Source of the DNA: Pimelobacter simplex
Lineage (GTDB): Bacteria > Actinomycetota > Actinomycetes > Propionibacteriales > Nocardioidaceae
Reading direction: 5' to 3'
Assembly: GCF_024662235.1 (NCBI RefSeq)
Contig: NZ_CP096276.1
Span: 3,534,001-3,598,000, forward strand
DNA length: 64,000 nucleotides
Shown here in pieces: positions 15,061 through 22,977 of this stretch (the stretch's first letter is position 1; every line of letters begins with the position of its first letter). Below the pieces are notes generated by a model. It ran no database searches, was not told where the DNA came from, and saw only the letters and a program-made list of their open reading frames with translations. The position numbers were made by a program, and so were the translations under genes.

Positions 15061-16250
15061 CCCCGCACTCCCTTGCCGCCCGGCTGCTCACCCTCACCCT
15101 GCTCGCCGCCGGCCTCGCCGTCGGCCTGACCGGCACCACCGCCGCGCCCGCCGCGGCCGCCGGCCGGACCACCGTCACCAACGACCGCGGCACCGCCGCC
15201 GCCGACTCCCGCTACCGCACCCCGCTGACCGTGCGCGGCAACGGCTTCCAGGTCGTCAAGGGCGGCTTCGGCGGCGTCTACGTCATGTTCGGCTGGGTCA
15301 AGGACCCCTCCGGCGGCTCCTGGAAGCCCTCGCGCGGCGGCGTGGTCGGCAAGGACTACCGCTACATCCCCGACGCCGAGAACGCCGCCAACAACCAGGG
15401 CTATCTGCGCTTCATCGCCTTCCCCGGCAGCTCCACCGCCGGTGAGGCCAACGGGACCCTCGCCGCCAACGGCAGCTTCCGCACCACCATGACCGTGCCC
15501 GGGCCGACCTTCCAGAGCGTCGACCGCAACGGCAAGGTCGCGACCGTCGACTGCACCAAGGTCACCTGCGGGATCATCACCATCGGCGCCCACGGCGTGA
15601 AGAACCGCGCCAACGAGAGCTTCACGCCCGTCCGGTTCACCAACGTCTACGACAGTGCTCCGACCGGCGGAACCGGCACCGCCGACAACGGTGCCACCAC
15701 GGGCGGTACCGGCACCGGGGACAACGCCACCAACGGCGGCAGCACCGGCGGCAGCACCGGCGAGACCGGCACCGCGAACCCCGCGAAGACGCCCACCGGC
15801 ACCGGCAAGGTCACCCCCAAGCTCACCACCGACCGGCTCACCGCCAAGGTCGGCAACACCCTCGCCTTCACCGCGACCGGGTTCCGTCCCGGCGAGCAGG
15901 TCCTCGGCGTCCTCGACGACGGCGTCGCCGGGATCGGCCCGATGGTCGCCGGCCCCTCCGGCGAGGTCGCCGGCATCCTCCCGCTCCCCCGGACCCTCAC
16001 CTCCGGCACCCACGAGCTCCGGCTGACCGGCGCAGCCTCGGGCGGGACGACGACCGAGCGGTTCGCCGTACGGCCGGCGGACGACGCGACCACCCCCGCC
16101 GCGGCCACCACCGACGACGCCGACGACGACGGCCTCGGCGCGGGCCGGATCTTCCTGCTCGTCGCGGTCGGCGTCTTCGCCCTCGCCCTGCTCGGCCTGG
16201 CGCTGCGCCTGCTGCTGCGCCGCCGCGGCCGGTCGGCGGTGACCGCATGA
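15057..16250 (+). CDS. Membrane-anchored surface protein with CTxxxC Ig-like domain, haem-locus partner
   Basis: 397 aa. Signal peptide (1-35), an extracellular domain (about 36-197), a Gly/Thr/Asn-rich linker, a second Ig-like domain (about 245-350), then one membrane helix and a basic tail, so it is anchored by its C terminus. The first domain ends VDCTKVTCGI with Cys166 and Cys171 five residues apart, the same arrangement as in the neocarzinostatin-like protein of this locus, and GVYVMFGW followed by SWKPSRGG. I do not recognise a named family with certainty. Coupling to hmuV and the iron box argue for a role in haem capture or relay; function is inferred. Confidence 0.75.
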   Translation: MTPHSLAARLLTLTLLAAGLAVGLTGTTAAPAAAAGRTTVTNDRGTAAADSRYRTPLTVRGNGFQVVKGGFGGVYVMFGWVKDPSGGSWKPSRGGVVGKDYRYIPDAENAANNQGYLRFIAFPGSSTAGEANGTLAANGSFRTTMTVPGPTFQSVDRNGKVATVDCTKVTCGIITIGAHGVKNRANESFTPVRFTNVYDSAPTGGTGTADNGATTGGTGTGDNATNGGSTGGSTGETGTANPAKTPTGTGKVTPKLTTDRLTAKVGNTLAFTATGFRPGEQVLGVLDDGVAGIGPMVAGPSGEVAGILPLPRTLTSGTHELRLTGAASGGTTTERFAVRPADDATTPAAATTDDADDDGLGAGRIFLLVAVGVFALALLGLALRLLLRRRGRSAVTA

Positions 16251-17644
16251 GCCGGCGCCACCACGTCCTGACGGCCCTGGCCGGGCTGCTCGCCGCCGCC
16301 CTGCTGCTCGTCGCCGGGCTCGGCCTGCCCGCCGTCGCCGACGGGGAGCCCACTGACGGCCCGAGCACCCCCGCTGCCACCGAGACCGCCACCGAGACCG
16401 CGACCGAGCAGCCCTCCGAGCAGCCCACCGAGCAGCCCACCGACGACGACACCGCGTTCGCCGTCACGGACGCCGTCTTCCGCTGGGGCGTCAACGACGA
16501 GAGCAACAACCGCGCCCACGCCCCGGGCACGTTCAACTTCCTCTCCGCGGGCAAGGCCCCCGACCCGGGCCGCGGCGGCCAGACCCTCGACACCGCCGGC
16601 CGCTGGCCGACCACCAAGGCGGTCGCCTGGCTGGCCCGCTCCGGCAACGTCCGGATCGAGAAGAACACCACCCGCGGTCCCCGCCTGGCCGACTACGCCG
16701 GCCTCAAGACCGCCGCCGATGACACCACCACGCTGGGCAGCCCGACCGCGGGGACCTTCAGCAACCACCAGGTCGTCATCTCCGGCGGCAAGGGCGAGGT
16801 CGACCCCGCTGCCGGCACCGCGACGATCACCTGGACCGGCTCGTTCACGCTCTTCTACTACTCCGGGATGACCTTCTTCACCCTCAGCAACCCGGTGCTC
16901 AGGGTCGACCTGGCCCAGGGCACCGCGTCGATCACCGCGACGGCGTCCGGGTTCGCCAGCTCGATGGAGGACATGACCAAGTGGTCGCCGGTCCCCGCCA
17001 CCCCGGTCACGCTGGTCGACCTCCAGGGCGTGGGCGCTCCCCAGCTGGCGGCGGAGAAGGGCTTCACCGCCGTCGCCAAGTACCTCAAGGTGCCCTTCAA
17101 GCCCGCCGACGGCTCGGCGCAGTCGACGAGCGGCGCCCACTGGGGTGCCTTCCCGACCAGCTTCCTGCGGTTCCTCGAGAAGGCCGGCTCCGCGGCGTAC
17201 TGGTTCTCCTCCGGGGGCAGCACCGACGAGTTCAAGGTCGCCAAGCCGATCACCGTCAGCTGGGACGCCAAGACCGCGATCGTCCCCGAGAAGCCCCCGG
17301 CCACCCCGACGGTCCCCAAGCCGCAGCCGACCAACCAGCCCGGCCAGAACCCGCCGCCGGTCCAGCCTCCGGGCCCCTCCCTGCCGGTCGACCAGCCGAG
17401 CAGCCCGGCCCTGCCGGGCAACGCCTTCGGCACCGGCGCCACCACCCCCGACGCGGGTACGGCGAACCCGGCCGCCTACGAGCCGCCGATCGCCTACGCC
17501 CTCACCTCCGCCCCCACCTCGACCGACCGTCCCGTTCAGGACGGCACGGCCTGGGAGTGGGCTCTCGGGATCCTCCTGCTCCTCGGAGCAGCCGGGATCA
17601 CCCTGTCCACCCCCTTCATGAACCGCCTGAAAGGAACCCGATGA
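16247..17644 (+). CDS. C-terminally anchored HtaA-domain haem-binding protein
   Basis: 465 aa. Signal peptide (1-31), a Thr/Glu-rich spacer containing TEQPTEQPT, then one HtaA-like domain (about 74-335) starting FRWGVNDESNN. A Pro-rich stalk and a membrane helix (about 433-455) with a short basic tail follow. The domain has SGMTFFTLSNPVL and a Tyr-Tyr pair (residues 204-205) where corynebacterial HtaA has a haem-contacting His, and it lacks the SxxxY segment after the WG motif. It is coupled by ATGA overlaps on both sides. The likely role is a membrane-tethered haem receptor passing haem to HmuT, as ChtA/HtaA do in corynebacteria. Confidence 0.83.
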   Translation: MSRRHHVLTALAGLLAAALLLVAGLGLPAVADGEPTDGPSTPAATETATETATEQPSEQPTEQPTDDDTAFAVTDAVFRWGVNDESNNRAHAPGTFNFLSAGKAPDPGRGGQTLDTAGRWPTTKAVAWLARSGNVRIEKNTTRGPRLADYAGLKTAADDTTTLGSPTAGTFSNHQVVISGGKGEVDPAAGTATITWTGSFTLFYYSGMTFFTLSNPVLRVDLAQGTASITATASGFASSMEDMTKWSPVPATPVTLVDLQGVGAPQLAAEKGFTAVAKYLKVPFKPADGSAQSTSGAHWGAFPTSFLRFLEKAGSAAYWFSSGGSTDEFKVAKPITVSWDAKTAIVPEKPPATPTVPKPQPTNQPGQNPPPVQPPGPSLPVDQPSSPALPGNAFGTGATTPDAGTANPAAYEPPIAYALTSAPTSTDRPVQDGTAWEWALGILLLLGAAGITLSTPFMNRLKGTR

Positions 17645-19596
17645 AGACCGTCCGTAGAGGCATCGCGGGGATCGCCGCCGCCGCCCTCACCGCCGCCGGG
17701 CTCAGTGTCCTCGGTGTCGCGACCGCACCTGCCGCGCACGCGGCCACCGGTGTGCTCGTCGAGAACGCCACCCTCCGCTGGGGCGTGTCCAACGAGTCCA
17801 ACAACGCCGGCTTCGCCCCCGGCACCTGGAACCTCTTCTCGGCCGGCAAGCTGGGTGACCCCACCGTCGGTGGCGTGACGCTCAAGACCGCCGACCAGGG
17901 CGCGACGTGGAGCAACAACAAGCCCGCCGGCTGGACCAACCACGCCGGCAACGTCACCGTCGAGGACCTCCAGGCCGGCGGCGGCTACGCCCCGACCACG
18001 TTCGACGGCACCCGCCAGAACTCCGCCGGCGCCTCGACCTCGCCCGCGAGCAGCAACGTGTTCGCCGAGACCCAGCTGGTCTTCCGCAACGGCACCGGCC
18101 GGGTCGACGCCGCCGCCAACACCGCCTCCGTGCAGTGGGACGGCGACGCCACGGTCGTCTACTACTCGGGCATGACGTTCTTCTACGTCTCCGACCCCGA
18201 GCTGACCGTTAACGCCGACGGCTCCGGCGAGGTCACCGCGACCCTCGACGGCTACGGCACCGACATGGAAGACCAGACCAAGTGGGTCGACCTGCCGGCC
18301 ACCGAGGTCACCCTCGCGACCCTGACCGGGGTCGACGTCGAGGACCTCGGTCTCACCACCACGCCGGCCTACCGCGGCGTCGAGTACACCGCGCCGGCCG
18401 GCGCGACCGCCCAGGTCCGCACGGGCGCCGACTGGGGCTCGTTCCCGCAGTCGTTCGTCGACTTCGTGCAGACCACCGGCGGTGGCCCCTACTGGTACTC
18501 CTCGGGCGGCGCGGCCGACGCGAAGAAGCCCACGCTCCCGCTGGACATCAGCTGGACCAAGGTCGGCCCGCCGGCCGTCCAGGTCTCCAAGACCACGCTG
18601 CTCCCCTCGGGGGCGCACGAGGTCACCGTGACCGGCACGGGCTTCGACCCGAGCCTGGCCACCGGAACCCGCCCGCCGCTCGCCGGCAAGCCCGCAGGCA
18701 CCTACATCGCCTTCGGCAAGTACGCCACCACCTGGCGCCCGTCGCAGGGCGCGCCGTCCAGCGCACGCAAGAACGGAAACAACAAGTACGCCGTCCTGGC
18801 TGAGGACCTGGCCACGATCGGTGGTCCGGCCGCCGGCGGGATCGTCCTGTCGCCGAACGGCAGCTTCACCGCGACGCTGATCGTCGACAAGGCGGCCATC
18901 GACGCCGCGGCGACCGACCCGTCGCTGACCAACTACGGCATCTACACCTACGCGGGCAGCGGCGGTGTCGCCGCGTCGTACGAGACCTACACGCCGATCA
19001 CCTTCGCCGACGGGCCGGCCTCGGTCACCACCCAGGTCACCAAGAAGCCCACGCCGGCGGCGACCGGCACGGCCCGGCTCAAGGTGAACTCGACGCAGAC
19101 CGCCACCGGTGACGTCCAGCTCCAGGTCAAGCGCGCCAACGGCACCGTCGTCACGACCACCTCGGCCCAGCTCCAGGACGGCGCCGCCGCGGTGACGCTG
19201 CCCAAGCTGGCTCCGGGCCGCTACGCGCTGGTGGCGAGCTACACCAGCGACGGCACGGTCGAGTCCGCGACGTCCACCACGACCCTCGACGTCGCCAAGG
19301 TCGCCTCGCGGGTCAGCGCCGCGTGGACCAAGAAGCCGACGGCCCGCAAGGCCGGCAAGCTCAAGGTCAGCGTCACCGCGCCCGGGATCACCGCCACCGG
19401 CAAGGTCACCGTGGTGATCAAGAACGCCAAGGGCAAGAAGGTCCGCACCCTGACGGGCACGCTGAGCAAGGGCGTCGTCACGCTGAAGGCCCCGAAGCTC
19501 AAGGCCGGCAAGTACCAGCTCGCCGTCACCTATGCCGGTGACAGCCAGCTGACCGGCGCGAGCAGCAAGGCCAAGGTCACCGCCAAGCGTCGCTGA
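17641..19596 (+). CDS. Secreted HtaA-domain protein with Ig-like repeats
   Basis: 651 aa. The signal peptide (1-35, AHA) is followed by an HtaA-like domain (about 36-305) beginning LRWGVSNESNN and very like the domain of the preceding gene. A middle domain (about 310-460) contains GTYIAFGKYATTWRPSQG and ends YETYTPITF, and it resembles the first domain of the gene at 15057 but lacks its cysteine pair. Two Ig-like repeats with a Lys-rich tail end the protein. No membrane helix or LPXTG is seen, so it is released or wall-bound. It starts at ATG 17641 in an ATGA overlap and ends just before a strong terminator, as the last gene of the hmuTUV transcript. Confidence 0.83.
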   Translation: MKTVRRGIAGIAAAALTAAGLSVLGVATAPAAHAATGVLVENATLRWGVSNESNNAGFAPGTWNLFSAGKLGDPTVGGVTLKTADQGATWSNNKPAGWTNHAGNVTVEDLQAGGGYAPTTFDGTRQNSAGASTSPASSNVFAETQLVFRNGTGRVDAAANTASVQWDGDATVVYYSGMTFFYVSDPELTVNADGSGEVTATLDGYGTDMEDQTKWVDLPATEVTLATLTGVDVEDLGLTTTPAYRGVEYTAPAGATAQVRTGADWGSFPQSFVDFVQTTGGGPYWYSSGGAADAKKPTLPLDISWTKVGPPAVQVSKTTLLPSGAHEVTVTGTGFDPSLATGTRPPLAGKPAGTYIAFGKYATTWRPSQGAPSSARKNGNNKYAVLAEDLATIGGPAAGGIVLSPNGSFTATLIVDKAAIDAAATDPSLTNYGIYTYAGSGGVAASYETYTPITFADGPASVTTQVTKKPTPAATGTARLKVNSTQTATGDVQLQVKRANGTVVTTTSAQLQDGAAAVTLPKLAPGRYALVASYTSDGTVESATSTTTLDVAKVASRVSAAWTKKPTARKAGKLKVSVTAPGITATGKVTVVIKNAKGKKVRTLTGTLSKGVVTLKAPKLKAGKYQLAVTYAGDSQLTGASSKAKVTAKRR

Positions 19597-19605
19597 TCGC
19601 CCCTG

Positions 19606-19648
19606 ACGACGGGGCCGGCGGTCCCGACCGGACCGCCGGCCCCGTCGT
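19606..19648 (+). terminator. Strong hairpin ending the haem-uptake operon
   Basis: A perfect 19-bp stem with a 5-nt loop (CGACC) starting 10 nt after the last HtaA gene. There is no U tract, which is usual for actinomycete terminators. Confidence 0.85.
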
Positions 19649-19691
19649 GTCCCCACCTCTGCCCCTGCTCCCGGAAGCCTAGAATCTGACC

Positions 19692-20258
19692 GTGCCGAAG
19701 ATCGCCGCCGAGACTCTCCCCGCCCATCGTGACCTGGTGCGCCGCCGGATCTTCGATGCCTTCGGGGCCCTGATGGACGAGCGCAGCTTCGACGCGATCA
19801 CGATGGCCCAGATCGCCGCACGGGCGGGGATCGGGCGGACGGCGATCTACCACCACTTCCGCGACAAGGAGGCGGTCGTGGTCGCCTTCGCGACCGAGGA
19901 GACCGTCCACTACCTCGCCGACCTGCGGCGCGACCTCGACCTGGTCCCCGACCCGGTCGCCAAGATCCGGGTCTACCTGCGCCACCAGCTCCAGGCCGGC
20001 CAGCAGTTCCACACCGGGATGGGCGGGATCCTCTACCACCTCCTCTCCGAGGAGGCGATGGAGCAGATCCACGACCACGTCGCCGCGGTCGAGGAGGTGC
20101 TCGAGGAGATCCTCGACGAGGGCATCGCCCAGGGGGCCTTCCAGGTCACCGACCGCAAGGCCGCGATGTCCCTGCTCCACGCGGCCCTGGCGACCCGCCA
20201 GCTGCCCCTCGCCGCGGTCGAGGAGTTCGTGCTCCGCGGCCTCGGTCACCGCGACTGA
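19692..20258 (+). CDS. TetR-family regulator between haem uptake and haem oxygenase
   Basis: 188 aa. The N-terminal HTH (about residues 30-62) has ITMAQIAARAGIGRTAIYHHF. The C-terminal ligand domain is helical. It starts with GTG 19692; TAGAAT lies at 19680-19685, so the mRNA is probably leaderless. It sits after the operon terminator and just before the haem oxygenase promoter, where two dyads could be its operators. A haem- or haem-stress-sensing repressor is plausible but unproven. Confidence 0.88.
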   Translation: MPKIAAETLPAHRDLVRRRIFDAFGALMDERSFDAITMAQIAARAGIGRTAIYHHFRDKEAVVVAFATEETVHYLADLRRDLDLVPDPVAKIRVYLRHQLQAGQQFHTGMGGILYHLLSEEAMEQIHDHVAAVEEVLEEILDEGIAQGAFQVTDRKAAMSLLHAALATRQLPLAAVEEFVLRGLGHRD

Positions 20259-20275
20259 CCCCGGCTCTTCGCGCA

Positions 20276-20294
20276 CTCAGTTAGGCTTACCTAA
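20276..20294. promoter_or_regulatory. IdeR/DtxR iron box 3, upstream of haem oxygenase
   Basis: The right 14 positions (TTAGGCTTACCTAA) match the consensus perfectly; overall about 16 of 19. It lies about 97 nt upstream of the haem oxygenase start codon, predicting repression when iron is sufficient. Confidence 0.82.
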
Positions 20295-20314
20295 GAAAAA
20301 GTGCGCCCGAGGTA

Positions 20315-20351
20315 TTGACAAGATGTCGACATGTTTCTGACACTTGGTCAA
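20315..20351. promoter_or_regulatory. Nested dyads in the haem oxygenase promoter
   Basis: The inner palindrome ATGTCGACAT (20323-20332) is framed by outer arms TTGACAAG and CTTGGTCAA, which pair with one bulge. TTGACA at 20315-20320 may be a -35. It is separate from the iron box and directly downstream of the TetR gene, so it is a candidate TetR operator. Confidence 0.4.
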
Positions 20352-20390
20352 GAAGCATTCTCCGACCCCGATCTCCGAGGAGCCCGAGCC

Positions 20391-21074
20391 ATGTCCGTGG
20401 CCACCACCGTCCGCGACGAGGACCTCACCCTCTCGACCGCCATGCGCGAGGGCTCGCGGTCCGAGCACGAGGCGGCCGAGGGCTCGACCTACATGGCCGA
20501 GCTGCTCGAGGGCCGCCTGACCACCGAGGCCTACGCCGCCCTCCTGCTGCGCCTGCGCCGCGTCTACGCCGCGATGGAGGACGTCGTCCGCGAGCGCGCC
20601 GACGCCCCCGCCGTCGCCGCCGTCCACGACGCCGCGCTCGAGCGCCTCGCCGCCATCGACGCCGACCTGCAGCACTGGGCGCCCGACACCGACCCGGCCA
20701 CCGTGGTCTCCGCCGCCACCGACGCCTACGTCGCGCGCCTGCGCGCCGCGGCCGAGCGCGACGACCTGGGCGGCGCGCTGCTCGCCCACCACTACACCCG
20801 CTACCTGGGCGACCTGTCCGGCGGCCAGGCCATCGGCCGGATCCTCAGCCGCACCTACGGCCTGCCCGAGGGCGTCGGCGTCGCGTTCTACGACTTCGCC
20901 GAGATCCCGAAGCCCAAGCCCTACAAGGACGCCTACCGCGCCCGCCTCGACGGCCTGGACCTCTCCCCCGAGCAGGTCGCCGCGGTCGTCGACGAGGTCA
21001 AGGTCGCCTTCGCGCTCAACCAGGCCGTCTTCGACGAGCTCGGTCGCGACATCGACCGCTACCGCGCCGCCTGA
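20391..21074 (+). CDS. hmuO: Haem oxygenase (biliverdin-producing)
   Basis: A 227-aa cytoplasmic HmuO-type haem oxygenase that opens haem to biliverdin, CO and free iron. The proximal ligand candidate is His26 in SRSEHEAAEG and the distal helix signature is HHYTRYLGDLSGGQ around 135-150. ATG 20391 was chosen because GAGGAG is 8 nt upstream; an in-frame ATG 60 nt earlier (20331) lies in the regulatory dyad and adds a stretch not seen in the family. Iron box 3 precedes it. It completes the pathway that starts with the HtaA proteins. Confidence 0.93.
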   Translation: MSVATTVRDEDLTLSTAMREGSRSEHEAAEGSTYMAELLEGRLTTEAYAALLLRLRRVYAAMEDVVRERADAPAVAAVHDAALERLAAIDADLQHWAPDTDPATVVSAATDAYVARLRAAAERDDLGGALLAHHYTRYLGDLSGGQAIGRILSRTYGLPEGVGVAFYDFAEIPKPKPYKDAYRARLDGLDLSPEQVAAVVDEVKVAFALNQAVFDELGRDIDRYRAA

Positions 21075-21511
21075 CCCGAGATGTCCCGGAGCCGGGCGGC
21101 CAGTCCCGCCCGGCACCCGGCCATCATCCGCTGGTGGTTCCACACCAGCACCGCCCGCCTGGCGTACGACGCCAGGGCGAGCGCCCCGCGCACCGTCACC
21201 TCCTGGCGGAAGTCGAGCCGGGTCCCACCCGCGACCGGCACCAGGGTGAACCGCGCGAACCCCTCGAGGTCCCCGCTCACGGCGACCTCGACCACGGGCG
21301 GCGTACGGCTGACCGCGTCGAGGACCAGGTCGAGCGTGTACGGCAGCGCCGAGCGACACCGCACCCACGCCGTCTCGGGGCCCAGGCTGGCCACCGCCCG
21401 GACCTGCGGCCACCAGCGCGGGTACTCCGCGAGGTCGGTGAGCACGGCCGCCACCGTCTCCGGGGGCGCGGGCACCTCCCAGGTGTCGGCGAACTCGAAC
21501 GAGCGGAGCAT
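21059..21511 (-). CDS. SRPBCC / polyketide cyclase-like protein
   Basis: About 150 aa. It begins MLRSFEFADTWEVPAPPETV and contains YPRWWPQVRAV, the usual START/SRPBCC layout of a helix-grip hydrophobic pocket. The ligand is unknown. The start is uncertain: ATG 21511 has GGAGGG immediately upstream, and GTG 21538 would add nine residues. It is convergent with haem oxygenase (16-bp overlap) and divergent from the MerR gene. Confidence 0.78.
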   Translation of the reverse strand: MLRSFEFADTWEVPAPPETVAAVLTDLAEYPRWWPQVRAVASLGPETAWVRCRSALPYTLDLVLDAVSRTPPVVEVAVSGDLEGFARFTLVPVAGGTRLDFRQEVTVRGALALASYARRAVLVWNHQRMMAGCRAGLAARLRDISGQAAR

Positions 21512-21546
21512 CCCTCCATCATGACCGCCGCGCCACACTGGGACCC

Positions 21547-21930
21547 ATGCCGAGCACGGGACTCCCCATCGCCGAGGCCGCCACGACCCTCGGCCTCACC
21601 ACCGACACACTGCGCTACTACGAGAAGGACGGCCTGCTCCTGCGGCCGGTCCCCCGCGCCTCCGGCGGCCACCGCCGCTACGAGAACGACGACCTGCGCT
21701 GGATCGAGCTGGTCACCCGGCTGCGCTCGACCGGCATGCCCATCCGCGACGTACGCCGCTATGCCGACCTGGTCCGCGCCGGCACCGGCAACGAGGAGGA
21801 CCGGCTCGCCCTCCTCCACGCGCACCGCGACCAGGTGCTGCGCCAGCTCGCCGAGGTGACCGCGCACCTCGCGGCCATCGAGCACAAGATCGACCTCTAC
21901 ACCGACTGCGTCCTGGAGCGCAGCGCTTGA
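21547..21930 (+). CDS. MerR-family regulator
   Basis: 127 aa. The N-terminal winged HTH has [15 protein letters not shown] (about 17-31) and GGHRRY, then a long dimerisation helix and a short C-terminal part with a single Cys (YTDCVLE). A likely CACACT -10 sits 7 nt before ATG 21547. Its 3' end carries the promoter of the aldo/keto reductase, so it almost surely controls that gene by DNA distortion. The inducer is unknown; the family type near aldo/keto reductases usually responds to electrophiles or oxidants. Confidence 0.9.
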   Translation: MPSTGLPIAEAATTLGLTTDTLRYYEKDGLLLRPVPRASGGHRRYENDDLRWIELVTRLRSTGMPIRDVRRYADLVRAGTGNEEDRLALLHAHRDQVLRQLAEVTAHLAAIEHKIDLYTDCVLERSA

Positions 21931-21957
21931 CCTGGAGCGCACTCCAAGGGGTTGGCT
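21927..21957 (+). promoter_or_regulatory. MerR-type promoter with 19-bp spacer and TGGAG/CTCCA dyad
   Basis: TTGACC (21927-21932) and TTGGCT (21952-21957) are separated by exactly 19 nt, the over-long spacer that MerR regulators correct. The spacer contains TGGAG-CGCA-CTCCA. The -35 includes the TGA stop of the merR gene. Transcription would start at about the ATG of the reductase, giving a leaderless mRNA. Confidence 0.75.
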
Positions 21958-21964
21958 GTCCGTC

Positions 21965-22957
21965 ATGACGAACTCGACCCGCACCCTCGGTACGACGTCC
22001 TCCCTCACGGTCTCCGCCCTCGGCCTCGGCTGCATGGGCATGTCCGACTTCTACGGCACCCCCGACGAGGCCGGCGGCATCGCGACCATCCACCGCGCGC
22101 TCGACCTCGGGATCACCTTCCTCGACACCGCCGACATGTACGGCCCCTTCACCAACGAGCAGCTCGTCGGCAAGGCGATCGCCGGCCGGCGCGACGAGGT
22201 CCAGCTCGCGACCAAGTTCGGCGTCGACCGCGCGCCCGACGGCGAGCGGCGCGGCATCAACGGCAGCCCGGAGTACGTGCGCGCCGCCTGCGACGCCTCG
22301 CTCCAGCGGCTCGGGGTCGACCACATCGACCTCTACTACCAGCACCGCGTCGACCAGAACGTCCCCATCGAGGAGACCGTCGGCGCCATGAAGGAGCTCG
22401 TCGAGGCCGGCAAGGTGCGCCACCTCGGGCTGTCCGAGGCCTCGGCCGACACGATCCGCCGTGCCCACGCGGTGCACCCGATCACCGCGCTCCAGACGGA
22501 GTACTCGCTCTTCACCCGCGACCTCGAGGACGAGATCCTCCCGACCGTGCGCGAGCTCGGCATCGGACTGGTCCCGTACTCCCCGCTCGGACGCGGCATC
22601 CTCACCGGCACCGTCGGCGCCGACGGCTTCGGGGCGGGCGACAGCCGCTCCTCGGCGTACTTCCCGCGGTTCCAGGGCGACAACCTCGCCACCAACCTCG
22701 GGCTCGTCGACCAGGTCCGCGCCCTCGCGGACCGGCACGGCTGCACGCCCGGCCAGCTCGCGCTCGCCTGGGTGCTCGCCCAGGGCGACGACGTGGCGCC
22801 GATCCCCGGCACCAAGCGGGTCGCCTACCTCGAGGAGAACGCCGGCGCCCGCGAGGTGACGCTCAGCGCCGAGGACCTCGCGGCCCTCGACGCGGCGGTC
22901 CCGCGCGACGCCGTCGCGGGCGAGCGCTACGGCGACATGAGCACCATCGACGGCTGA
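21965..22957 (+). CDS. Aldo/keto reductase
   Basis: A 330-aa NADPH-dependent (beta/alpha)8 oxidoreductase. The catalytic Asp and Tyr are in DTADMYGPF (about 57-65), Lys is in LATKFG and His in YYQHRVD. Length and motifs fit the AKR11/AKR13-like bacterial group reducing aldehydes or quinones. No ribosome site precedes ATG 21965, in line with the leaderless transcript from the MerR promoter. It probably detoxifies a carbonyl that MerR senses (inference). Confidence 0.92.
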   Translation: MTNSTRTLGTTSSLTVSALGLGCMGMSDFYGTPDEAGGIATIHRALDLGITFLDTADMYGPFTNEQLVGKAIAGRRDEVQLATKFGVDRAPDGERRGINGSPEYVRAACDASLQRLGVDHIDLYYQHRVDQNVPIEETVGAMKELVEAGKVRHLGLSEASADTIRRAHAVHPITALQTEYSLFTRDLEDEILPTVRELGIGLVPYSPLGRGILTGTVGADGFGAGDSRSSAYFPRFQGDNLATNLGLVDQVRALADRHGCTPGQLALAWVLAQGDDVAPIPGTKRVAYLEENAGAREVTLSAEDLAALDAAVPRDAVAGERYGDMSTIDG

Positions 22958-22977
22958 CCGGCCGCTACCGTGTCCCG

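Noticed and set aside
16390..16445. Tandem repeat region in the HtaA protein at 16247
   Set aside because: The ACCGAG/CAGCCC repeats simply code a Thr/Glu/Gln/Pro-rich linker; no separate element.
7154..19596. Sortase anchoring of the HtaA proteins
   Set aside because: No LPXTG-like motif followed by a membrane helix and basic tail; two proteins have only a membrane helix and the rest none.
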